DNA from: Thermoplasmata archaeon
GTDB taxonomy: Archaea > Thermoplasmatota > Thermoplasmata > RBG-16-68-12 > JAGMCJ01
Reading direction: 5' to 3'
Length of the DNA stretch: 8,527 bases
Assembly (NCBI GenBank): GCA_023129265.1
Contig: JAGMCJ010000081.1
Location: 1-8,527 of the forward strand
Shown one piece after another: positions 1 to 6,800 of this stretch (position 1 is its first letter; each line of letters opens with the position of its first letter). Below the pieces are notes generated by a model, which saw only the letters and a program-made list of their open reading frames with translations, had not been told where the DNA came from and did no database searches. The position numbers were made by a program, and so were the translations under genes.

Positions 1-267
1 AAAGGTGTTTCAGTCTACCTCTACGGACGAAATCCGACCTATAGATTTGAGAGAAATGGCGAGTATCTTGTACGCCTGACAGTGAGAGACGCTTCTGGGA
101 ACGAAGGGATTGACGAGATCACAGTCTTAGTCAGAGAAGACGCCAGTGGCGATTTCCCTCTCCTCAGCTTGTTGTGGCTGTTGCCTATTCTCCTCGTAGT
201 GGTGTTCCTTCTGGCGTATCATCGGTTGAAAAAAGGAAGTGAGAAGCAAGGGAATGATAAGAGCTAG
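1..267 (+). CDS. C-terminal end of a PKD-type membrane-anchored surface protein (5' partial)
   Basis: The frame is open from the first base of the window, so the start lies upstream; 88 codons and a TAG stop are visible. Residues about 14-44 (FERNGEYLVRLTVRDASGN then DEITVLV) match the last two strands of a PKD/Ig-like domain, where G-x-Y-x-V-x-L-x-V-x-D-x-x-G is the family signature. Residues about 53-73 are a single strongly hydrophobic segment (LLSLLWLLPILLVVVFLLAY), followed by a short basic tail (HRLKKGSEK). This is the usual layout of an extracellular protein held by a C-terminal membrane helix with the tail in the cytoplasm. The ligand or role cannot be told from this fragment. GC content is about 48% over 1-240, well below the tldD gene that follows. 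An internal ATG at 82 is unlikely to be the true start because the PKD strand begins before it. Confidence 0.8.
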   Translation, partial: KGVSVYLYGRNPTYRFERNGEYLVRLTVRDASGNEGIDEITVLVREDASGDFPLLSLLWLLPILLVVVFLLAYHRLKKGSEKQGNDKS

Positions 268-743
268 GTCTCACCAATTTTGAAACAAGAATCGAAGGAT
301 CAAGAACTACTGAGATTGACCGTTTGCAGTCGAGGAAGGGCCCCCAGAAATGCCTCAGGCAGACCGTTTGCTTTCCTAATCTCGTAGTTCCTCCCTCTTT
401 TCATATATCAAGAATCGAGACTCTTGTCGTTGTTGATAATGTTCAACGACATTTCTTCCCCGATTCGCAGTGGCGGTGCCATTTCCCCTAGGATTGGCAA
501 TGGCATCGTCCTGTGGGACACATCAGGCAATCCAGAATCCTGAGACATCCACCCGATCCGTACTCGTCGCGGCTAGCTCGCGGAATTCTTGCTTCCTCCA
601 TCTCGTCTACTCATTACTCACTTGGCTGGTTCTGTCCGTTTTATCCCTTCAACAGAGTGCGCGGAACCGGCATCACGGATAACTGCACAGACCAATCCTG
701 CGGGAAATGAGATATACGACGCCCTCGTTCTGCAAGCGGTGAT
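268..743. other. 476-nt intergenic region without a convincing gene
   Basis: No reading frame here is convincing on either strand. Four things are visible. Two 10-bp words are each repeated directly and nested: CAAGAATCGA at 286-295 and 409-418, and GACCGTTTGC at 318-327 and 362-371. A 7-bp inverted repeat, GTCGTTG (426-432) and CAACGAC (444-450), has an 11-nt loop. A second, TGCCATT (477-483) and AATGGCA (499-505), has a 15-nt loop. A 34-codon open frame at 439-543 reads like a surface-protein fragment (SGGAISPRIGNGIVLWDTSG). The inverted repeats are near what chance would give. Base composition resembles the partial gene upstream rather than tldD. Confidence 0.5.
710..717 (+). promoter_or_regulatory. 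Weak TATA-like box upstream of tldD
   Basis: AGATATAC is centred about 30 nt before the first possible tldD start codon, the distance expected for an archaeal TATA box serving a leaderless or very short-leader mRNA. The match to TTTAWATA is poor and no clear BRE precedes it, so this is a candidate only. Confidence 0.25.
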
Positions 744-2144
744 TTGTTGCTAGACATGCTCAAGAAATGCCTGTCCTCTTTTTCGGGCGACTACGCAGAG
801 ATGAGGTTCCACGAGAGGAAGTCCACGTACATCCGCATAGCGGCGGGAGAGCTCGAGGACGCCTCCTACCTCAAGAACGCGGGCGTGGGAGTCCGCGCCC
901 TGGTCAACGGTTCGTGGGGCTTCAGCAGTACGAACGTTCTCAAGAGCAGCGCGATAGAGGGCAGTCTCCGCGACGCGGAGAAGGCCGCCAAGGTAGCCTC
1001 CCAGAACCGGACGGAGAAGGTCGAAGGGCTCACGGACGTCGAGCTGGCCAAAGGGACCTTCCGCCCGGTGGTGAACGACCCCGTGGAGAACCACTCGTTG
1101 GAGGAGAAGATGAACCTCGTCATAGAGGCGGAGAGGACGGCGAAGGACGAGTCGAAGAACGTGAAGTCGGCCATATCGGTCTACTCGGAGCTCGTCGACA
1201 GGAAGATAGTGGCCAATACGGACGGGGCCGAGTTCGAGCTCCATGACGTGAAGCCGGAGTTCTACGTCTACGCCATCGCCTCCGAGAACGGCGACAGGGT
1301 CGGGGCGGTGAAGACGGCGAGCGTCACGGGCGGTTGGAAGGACCTCTGGCGCAGGAAAGAGCCGCAGCAACTCGCACTGGATGCCTGCGACCTCGCGTCG
1401 AAGCTGCTCCACGCGAAGCACGCGAAGGGCGAGGCGGCCACCGTGATACTGGAACCCTCGCTCGTAGGGCTCATAAGCCACGAGGCGATCGGGCACACCG
1501 TCGAAGCGGACTTCGTGCTGGCCGGGTCCATAACCAAGGGCAAGCTCGGGCAGAAACTGGCGAGCGAGCTCGTCACACTCGTCGACAGCGGGAACCCGCC
1601 GGAGGATTCGCACGGCACGGGGAACGTGCTCGTGGACGATGAGGGTGTCCCCGCCAGGACGACGAGGATCATAGAGGACGGCGTGCTCAAGTCATACCTG
1701 CACGACCGCGAGACGGCCCTGATATTCGAGACCGAGCCTACGGGGAACGCGCGGGCGTTCGAGCACACGGACGAGCCCATAATCAGGATGACCAACACGT
1801 ACATCCTTCCGGGCGACCACTCGCTGGAGGAGATGATCGAGGACGTGAAGGAAGGATACCTGATGCGGGGAGCGGGGAACGGACAGGCGGACTCCAACGC
1901 CGAGTTCATGTTCGAGGTCGAGGAGGCGTACAGGATTGAGAAGGGCGAGGTGAAGGAGCTCCTCAGAGGGGTCACGATAAGCGGGCAGGCGTTCGATGTG
2001 CTCAAGAGCGTCGACGCCATCGGAAAGGACTTCCTCTTCGACATAGGCGTCGGCTACTGCGGCAAGTTCCAGAGTGCGAAGGTCGACGGCGGCGGGGGTG
2101 CTCTCCGCTGCAAGGCGATCATCGGCGGGAGGCAGGAGGGGTGA
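744..2144 (+). CDS. tldD: TldD, catalytic subunit of the TldD/TldE zinc metallopeptidase
   Basis: This is a peptidase of family U62 (TldD/PmbA), a cytoplasmic enzyme that with its paralogue TldE degrades unfolded peptides; in E. coli the pair matures microcin B17 and degrades CcdA. Signature residues are visible. HEAIGH at residues 246-251 is the HExxxH zinc-binding and catalytic motif, with preceding context EPSLVGLIS as in the family. The third zinc ligand is predicted at Cys439 in GVGYCGKFQS, matching the CGK element of bacterial TldD. The N-terminal domain (about 1-225) and the C-terminal beta domain with the metal site are both complete, and 466 aa is the usual length. The start is uncertain: TTG 744, TTG 747 and ATG 756 are all in frame after a stop at 708-710. 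The SD-like GGTGA at 738-742 is 1, 4 and 13 nt from them, favouring 747. It is translationally coupled to pmbA. Sure of family and subunit; the physiological substrate is unknown. Confidence 0.96.
   Translation: MLLDMLKKCLSSFSGDYAEMRFHERKSTYIRIAAGELEDASYLKNAGVGVRALVNGSWGFSSTNVLKSSAIEGSLRDAEKAAKVASQNRTEKVEGLTDVELAKGTFRPVVNDPVENHSLEEKMNLVIEAERTAKDESKNVKSAISVYSELVDRKIVANTDGAEFELHDVKPEFYVYAIASENGDRVGAVKTASVTGGWKDLWRRKEPQQLALDACDLASKLLHAKHAKGEAATVILEPSLVGLISHEAIGHTVEADFVLAGSITKGKLGQKLASELVTLVDSGNPPEDSHGTGNVLVDDEGVPARTTRIIEDGVLKSYLHDRETALIFETEPTGNARAFEHTDEPIIRMTNTYILPGDHSLEEMIEDVKEGYLMRGAGNGQADSNAEFMFEVEEAYRIEKGEVKELLRGVTISGQAFDVLKSVDAIGKDFLFDIGVGYCGKFQSAKVDGGGGALRCKAIIGGRQEG
2135..2139 (+). promoter_or_regulatory. 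Strong Shine-Dalgarno of pmbA inside the tldD end
   Basis: GGAGG at 2135-2139 lies in the last tldD codons and is 7 nt from ATG 2147 and 4 nt from ATG 2144. A second GGAGG is at 2128-2132. The arrangement decides for ATG 2147 (or 2144) over GTG 2141 and shows that pmbA is translated by ribosomes finishing tldD. Confidence 0.75.
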
Positions 2145-2146
2145 TG

Positions 2147-3484
2147 ATGCTCGACGTTCTGGATGCATGTCATTACGCGGTCAAGAAGGCCCTGGAGCTC
2201 GGCGCGACGGAAGCGGAGGGCTTCGCCGCTGGCGGGAAGGAGATCAACGTCTCGATCGAGAGAAACGAGATCAAGATGGGGAAGAGCCAGGAGCTCTCGG
2301 GAATAGGAGTGCGAGTGATCCTGGACCATTCGCTGGGCTTCGCATCGGTCAACGACCTCACCAAGGCGGAGATCGCAAAGGCCGCAGAGAACGCGGTGGG
2401 ACTCGCGAAACGGGCGCCCCCGCTCAAGTTCAACGAGCTTCCCGGCGTGAAGCCTGTCAGCAAGGTCGAGGGGCTGTACGACCCGAGGAGCAAGGACTTC
2501 ACGATGGACGATGCCCTGGAGAACGCCACGAGGCTCCTGAAGACCGCCAAGGACTACGATCCGAGGGTCACGGTGGACGGCGGCTACTTCTCCGCCGACA
2601 TCGGCCGGTCCGCAGTGGCCAACTCGACCGGGGTGGAGGTCTCCGAGGAGGCGTGCGCCTTCACGCATGTCATCATCGGCATGGCGGTCGAGGGCGACGA
2701 TGTCTCCAGCTTCGACTACCGCTTCAACGGGACCAGGCGTGTGGACGAGATCGAGGTCGAGACGAGCGCGAGGACGCTGGCGGAAACGGTCGTCAACTCC
2801 CTCGGCGCGAAGAAGACCGAGAGCTTCAAGGGAGCGGTGATACTGAACCCCAACACGGTGGTGGACCTCCTTGCGCCCGTGATCGTTTTCTCCACGAACT
2901 CGAACTCCGTGCAGAAGGGCATGAGCAGATTCGCGGGACGCATCGATGACAAGGTCGCCTCGGAGGACCTGACCGTGCGGGATGACGGCCTCATCCCCGG
3001 CGGGCTGGGCTCATCGAGCTTCGACCGAGAGGGTCTGCCGCACCGACCGCTCCCCATAATCGAGAAGGGCGTACTGAAGAACTTCCTCTACAACGCGCTC
3101 ACTGCGAAGAAGGAGGAGCGGGAGAGCACGGGCCACGCATCTGGCGGGATCTCGGGCCCGCCGAGAATCGCAACGACGAACCTCATGATCGAGCCCGGAG
3201 ATGCCGATATCGACAGCCTGATTGGCGAGACGACCAAGGGCGTCATCATAAGCAGGTTCTCTGGCGTGCCGGACCCGATAAGCGGGGACTTCTCCGGTGC
3301 GGTGAAGGGCGGCTACCTGGTCGAGAACGGGGAGAAGGTGAGCCCGATAAAGGAGACCCTCGTGGCTGGCAACGTGTTCGAGCTCCTCAACGAGATCAGC
3401 GGCATATCGAAGGAGACGGAGAGGATAATGAGCTTCATCGCCCCTTGGGTGAGGCTGGAGAACGTCTCTGTCACGAGCGCGTGA
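2147..3484 (+). CDS. pmbA: PmbA/TldE, non-catalytic partner of TldD
   Basis: This is the second member of the U62 pair, about 445 aa, homologous along its length to TldD. Shared elements include an N-terminal EINVSIERNE strand region, SGIGVRVI, DDGLIPGGLGSSSFD, and the C-terminal GISGPPRIATTN and FSGAVKGGYLVENGE blocks typical of PmbA. The HExxxH motif is missing: the aligned helix reads VVDLLAPVIVF (about residues 239-249 from the first ATG), so no metal site can form. This is the expected state of TldE, which pairs with TldD as an inactive structural subunit. Three start codons lie in a row (GTG 2141, ATG 2144, ATG 2147); ATG 2147 is chosen because it sits 7 nt after GGAGG. The tldD stop TGA (2142-2144) overlaps the alternative ATG 2144, so the two genes form one operon giving matched amounts of both subunits. 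The stop is 10 nt from the 3' end of a convergent tRNA gene. Confidence 0.94.
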   Translation: MLDVLDACHYAVKKALELGATEAEGFAAGGKEINVSIERNEIKMGKSQELSGIGVRVILDHSLGFASVNDLTKAEIAKAAENAVGLAKRAPPLKFNELPGVKPVSKVEGLYDPRSKDFTMDDALENATRLLKTAKDYDPRVTVDGGYFSADIGRSAVANSTGVEVSEEACAFTHVIIGMAVEGDDVSSFDYRFNGTRRVDEIEVETSARTLAETVVNSLGAKKTESFKGAVILNPNTVVDLLAPVIVFSTNSNSVQKGMSRFAGRIDDKVASEDLTVRDDGLIPGGLGSSSFDREGLPHRPLPIIEKGVLKNFLYNALTAKKEERESTGHASGGISGPPRIATTNLMIEPGDADIDSLIGETTKGVIISRFSGVPDPISGDFSGAVKGGYLVENGEKVSPIKETLVAGNVFELLNEISGISKETERIMSFIAPWVRLENVSVTSA

Positions 3485-3494
3485 GAGCGAGAAA

Positions 3495-3568
3495 TGGGCC
3501 CGGCCGGATTTGAACCGACGACCCTCTGGTTATGAGCCAGATGCTCCACCAGGCTAAGCTACGGGCCC
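3495..3568 (-). tRNA. tRNA with CAU anticodon (tRNA-Met elongator; Ile2 not excluded)
   Basis: A complete 74-nt cloverleaf reads on the - strand. The acceptor GGGCCCG pairs perfectly with CGGGCCC, and the discriminator is A. The D arm is GCTT/GAGC, the anticodon stem TCTGG/CCAGA with loop CTCATAA, the variable loop GGGTC, and the T arm GTCGG/CCGGC with TTCAAAT. No intron and no encoded CCA. The anticodon stem lacks the three G-C pairs of an initiator tRNA, so this is an elongator Met tRNA or the AUA-reading Ile2 tRNA, whose C34 would be modified to agmatidine by TiaS. The GGGCCCG acceptor keeps Ile2 a real alternative. The 3' side continues TTTCTC, a short T-rich end signal. The TATA box upstream is at 3591-3600. 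Confidence 0.93.
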
Positions 3569-3589
3569 TCGTCGCGAGGATATGCTTTT
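3567..3589 (+). terminator. Possible terminator of tldD-pmbA, past the tRNA gene
   Basis: A perfect 5-bp GC-rich hairpin CCTCG-TCG-CGAGG (3567-3579) is followed by TATGCTTTT, ending in a T4 tract at 3586-3589. Reading from pmbA this is the first hairpin-plus-T element, but a transcript reaching it would run antisense through the whole tRNA gene. On the other strand the same hairpin lies in the tRNA 5' leader. The T run is short, so confidence is low. Confidence 0.3.
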
Positions 3590-3590
3590 C

Positions 3591-3600
3591 CGTATTTAAG
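3591..3600 (-). promoter_or_regulatory. TATA box of the CAU tRNA gene
   Basis: On the - strand this reads CTTAAATACG, a good match to the archaeal TTTAAATA box. It is centred about 27 nt before the mature tRNA 5' end at 3568, the normal distance for transcription starting at or just before the tRNA. Confidence 0.7.
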
Positions 3601-3609
3601 ACTGTAGCA

Positions 3610-3645
3610 GTGGTATCGGAGTTGGTATGTGGTATCCGAATTGGT
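3610..3645. repeat. Tandem 17-bp imperfect direct repeat
   Basis: GTGGTATCGGAGTTGGT (3610-3626) and GTGGTATCCGAATTGGT (3629-3645) match at 15 of 17 positions with a period of 19 bp. They lie directly upstream of the tRNA TATA box on one side and the + strand TATA at 3661 on the other, a position suited to a protein-binding site for two sites of one regulator. Confidence 0.6.
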
Positions 3646-3660
3646 GGTTTCCCGACGAGC

Positions 3661-3670
3661 CTTATATATG
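3661..3670 (+). promoter_or_regulatory. TATA box with no recognised gene behind it
   Basis: CTTATATATG matches the archaeal TATA consensus well in the + direction and predicts a transcript starting near 3690. The next gene starts only at 3872 and has its own box, so this may give a longer leader, a small RNA or a tiny peptide gene. The core is nearly symmetric, so transcription the other way towards the tRNA is also possible. Confidence 0.4.
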
Positions 3671-3830
3671 CTGCTCATAATGGGCTTATTGAGCCGTAAC
3701 AGACAGTGTTGATTCTCTCCCGAGATAACGCTGGCCTGGAGGGGGGTGAACGAGCGCTCCATCACAGATGCTGGATGCCGGACGAGAGTTCTACGAACGC
3801 GACGGCTCCTCCCTCCTTTTTCTGCTCATC

Positions 3831-3840
3831 ATTAAATATC
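3831..3840 (+). promoter_or_regulatory. TATA box of the 1130-aa surface-protein gene
   Basis: ATTAAATATC is a 7-of-8 match to TTTAAATA. It predicts a start near 3862 and a leader of about 10 nt before GTG 3872. GGGGGA at 3861-3866 would be the ribosome binding site, about 5-6 nt from that GTG. Confidence 0.6.
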
Positions 3841-3871
3841 CAGGAACCCATTTAGAAAGCGGGGGATAAGA

Positions 3872-6800
3872 GTGAGGGGCCTCTGTTCCGTATTGATGTG
3901 CGTCATGCTGATTCTGTCGATCAGTCCGCTGTATGTGCCCGTGGGCGAGGAGATCATGAGCCAGGCCACGGGGACGGAGTTCCTCACGTTCTGGTCCGGC
4001 GATCTCATCATAATGGCCCAGGAGCCTGACACGAAGGTCCACTTGTACGACCTCGACACCGGAGGACTGCTCAGCACGACCGACCCGCGGCTCTCGAGCC
4101 CGCCGATAACGAATCCTTTCATCCTGAGCAACTTCGGCGACTCCTGGGAGGAGAAGGGCGGAGTGGGCAACCTCAACCAGGAAATCAGGCTGAAGGTCGT
4201 CACATCCGATGCGGCAGGCGGGACCGCCACAAAGCCCGTGACCATTTGGACGGGATACCTCAATCCTGGAAGCGCCAATCCGTGGATGTCCTACGTCCCC
4301 GCCTACGGAGAGACTGGCAGGAGCGGCACGGAGCTCGGATACGAGTTCCTCGGGTTCGCGGACGAGGAGATGTACATCTTCGCCCTCAAGGATCCCAGTG
4401 CGACCACCAACATCACAGTGGACGACATGGTGACGAACTTGGACGCGGATACGGACGACGATTACACCCTGACGCCCGCCTCGCCGGAGCTCGACTACTC
4501 GGACTCCGAGATAGAGATATTCTACATCACAGGGTTCGAAGAGGACACGGTTCACGTGACGAGCAACGTCCTCGCCTCCGTCCTCGTGGGGAAGCGATCC
4601 AGGAACGTCAACCTGAATGACTGGTCGGCGACGCCGCCATCCTACGCAGCCGGTGACGAGGGCGTGGAGATCGGAACGCTCTTCTACGCGTACGTCAGGA
4701 GCTATCTTACGGTCTTCCCGCTGGAGGACGACACGCACGTCACAATCGTGGACCTCAGCGACGGTGACGACAGCTTCAACGTCACTCTCGACGGGGACGA
4801 CTCGGACGGCACATATCAGTTCTACACGGCCACCGAGGACAGCTTCAGCCACGGTCTCATCCTGCCGAGGGGTTCGAATCCCTCTGTCAGCATCGTCAGC
4901 CCGGACAACGCGTTCGACTACGATTACGTCAAGATCGCTTCCGACAAGCCTGTTCTGATCTACGACGGACCGGTGGGCAGCAACGTCCTCGACTACGCCG
5001 ATGTGGCTTATTCGATCCCGACCGGCCCGTCCAGTCAGGAGCTGTACTGCTACGCGCAGAACTCGGGGAACTCGAACGACCTGCAGATATTCGCATACAA
5101 CCAGTCGACGAACGTCACGATCAAATCCCTGACGAGGACCCAGTTCTTCAGGTCGCCGAGCCACCACGACTTCACCATCGGACCCGCCGGGACGGCGTGG
5201 ACGAAGGGTACGGACGGGTTCGGGTTCTGGTGGGGGAGCGACGTCTGGAGCGGAGAGATTCTCCACATAACCTCCGACCAGCCGATAACCGTCATAAACG
5301 GCGACTACGACGAGCCGCAGACGTTCGGCGCGTTCCTTCCATATACTCACATAGGTCCGCAACCTCCGGTGGCGGACGCGGGAGAGGACCAGACCGTTGA
5401 GGAGGGCGAGGATGTCACCCTCAATGGCTCAGGATCATTTGACCCGGATGACCTGGATGTGCTTACTGCGTACGAGTGGGACCTAGACGACAGAATCGAC
5501 TCCAATGGCGATGGCGTATACACGAACGACGCGGACGCAACGGGCGTGATTGTCACCCACACGTATGGGGACAACGGCATCTTCAACATCACCCTCACCG
5601 TGACGGACTCGCAGGGTCTCCAGGACAACGACACGGTCCAGATAACGGTCGAGAACGTCCTGCCAGAGGTCCAGATGGACACGTCCTTCTCGGGCGACGA
5701 GGGTTCCGACATCCTGTTCGAGATCTCAGTGTCCGACCCAGGAAGCGACGACATCACGGTGCTGTGGTCGTGGGGAGACGGGACGAGTAATACCGAGACG
5801 CATTACAACGATGGCTTGGGACCTGACCCGTACCCGAGCCCGGAAATCAATCCGGTGACCCTAAATCTCGCAGAGACCCATTCGTACGGTCATGCGGGAA
5901 CCTATGATGTCATTGTGACCGTGACAGACGACGACGGGGGCGAGACTCCTGCAAACGCGCAGGCGGTCATCGCTAACATGCCGCCCACCGTAGCGATCAG
6001 TTTTGCTGCTCCAAACCCCGCGAACGAGGGCGACTTCGTTACCTTTGACGGTTACTTCAACGACCCGAGCTGGCTCGACAATCACACGGCCGAGTGGGAC
6101 TTCGGTGATAGTCCCCCGACGCAGGGAAGCTTCTCTCCGGGATGGGGATCGTCTCACCATGAGATGGACGCGGCCCAGCACGCATATGGGGACAACGACG
6201 TCTACTCCGTCATTCTGACCGTTGAGGACGACTTCGGCGCCTCAGACTCTGATCAGGTTGAGATCACGGTCCTGAACGTTGCACCGACCGTCTCGGGCAC
6301 GGTGAGCGGGACTGGATACGAGCCCGCGACCCTCTCCTTCGACGGAAGCTTCGCGGACCCCGGCTGGCTGGATACCTGGGAATGGTGGTGGGACTTCAGG
6401 CCGGACCATGACTCGGACGGCGACGGGAATCCGACGAACGACAGAGACGTCGAGGGTCAGGTTCTAGCCGCAGGTCAGCTCCCAACCGTCCAGTGGACGT
6501 TCAACGACGACTACGAGGGACCTGTCTATCTGTACGTCCTCGACGACGACGACGGGCTCGGAATGACGATAGTCGATGTCACCGTCGAGAACGTCGCGCC
6601 AGAGATGACCGCTCAGCCGCGGTACTTCTTCAATGCATCCATGGGACTGAGAATAGCGGGCGAGAAATGGCACGACGTCACAATCTACCTATTCGAAGAC
6701 GACATCGAGATATGGACCGCCACTCTCATGAGGCATCCTGGAAGCCCGAACGAGCAGATGGCCTGGTTTGAGAATGTCTCCATCAACCTCTCACGGGCCT

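Larger units (their letters stand above)
3569..3871. other. 303-nt intergenic region between tRNA and surface-protein gene
   Basis: Besides the sites listed separately (tRNA TATA box, tandem repeat, two + strand TATA boxes), the stretch from 3671 to 3830 holds no recognised gene. It contains a very strong SD-like tract, GGAGGGGGGTGA at 3738-3749, and a pyrimidine-rich run ending in T5 at about 3806-3821. Two tiny frames are possible: GTG 3746 to stop 3835 (29 aa) and ATG 3768 to TAA 3869 (33 aa). Neither has recognisable content. Confidence 0.5.

Noticed and set aside
426..450. 7-bp inverted repeat with 11-nt loop as terminator of the partial surface-protein gene
   Set aside because: It lies about 160 nt past the stop, has a long loop and no clear T run; one such repeat is near chance expectation for a spacer of this size.
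470..710. Two overlapping + strand frames of 65-70 codons in the spacer before tldD
   Set aside because: No good ribosome binding site, no recognisable domain, and they overlap each other in different frames.
750..1613. 287-codon - strand frame opposite tldD
   Set aside because: Shadow of the GC-rich tldD codons; no recognisable content, while the + strand carries HEAIGH and the full TldD fold.
1268..2044. 258-codon - strand frame opposite tldD
   Set aside because: Ser/Pro-rich low-complexity translation typical of an antisense frame.
3495..3568. Initiator tRNA-Met
   Set aside because: The anticodon stem is TCTGG/CCAGA and lacks the three consecutive G-C pairs next to the loop that mark initiators.
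3559..3765. 68-codon - strand frame overlapping the 5' end of the CAU tRNA
   Set aside because: It would cover the tRNA promoter and run into the tRNA gene, and its sequence looks like nothing known.
3791..5362. 523-codon open frame on the - strand antisense to the surface-protein gene
   Set aside because: It is Arg/Val/Asp-rich, has no signature, and exists because the coding strand has strong third-position GC bias. The + strand frame has a signal peptide and PKD domains.
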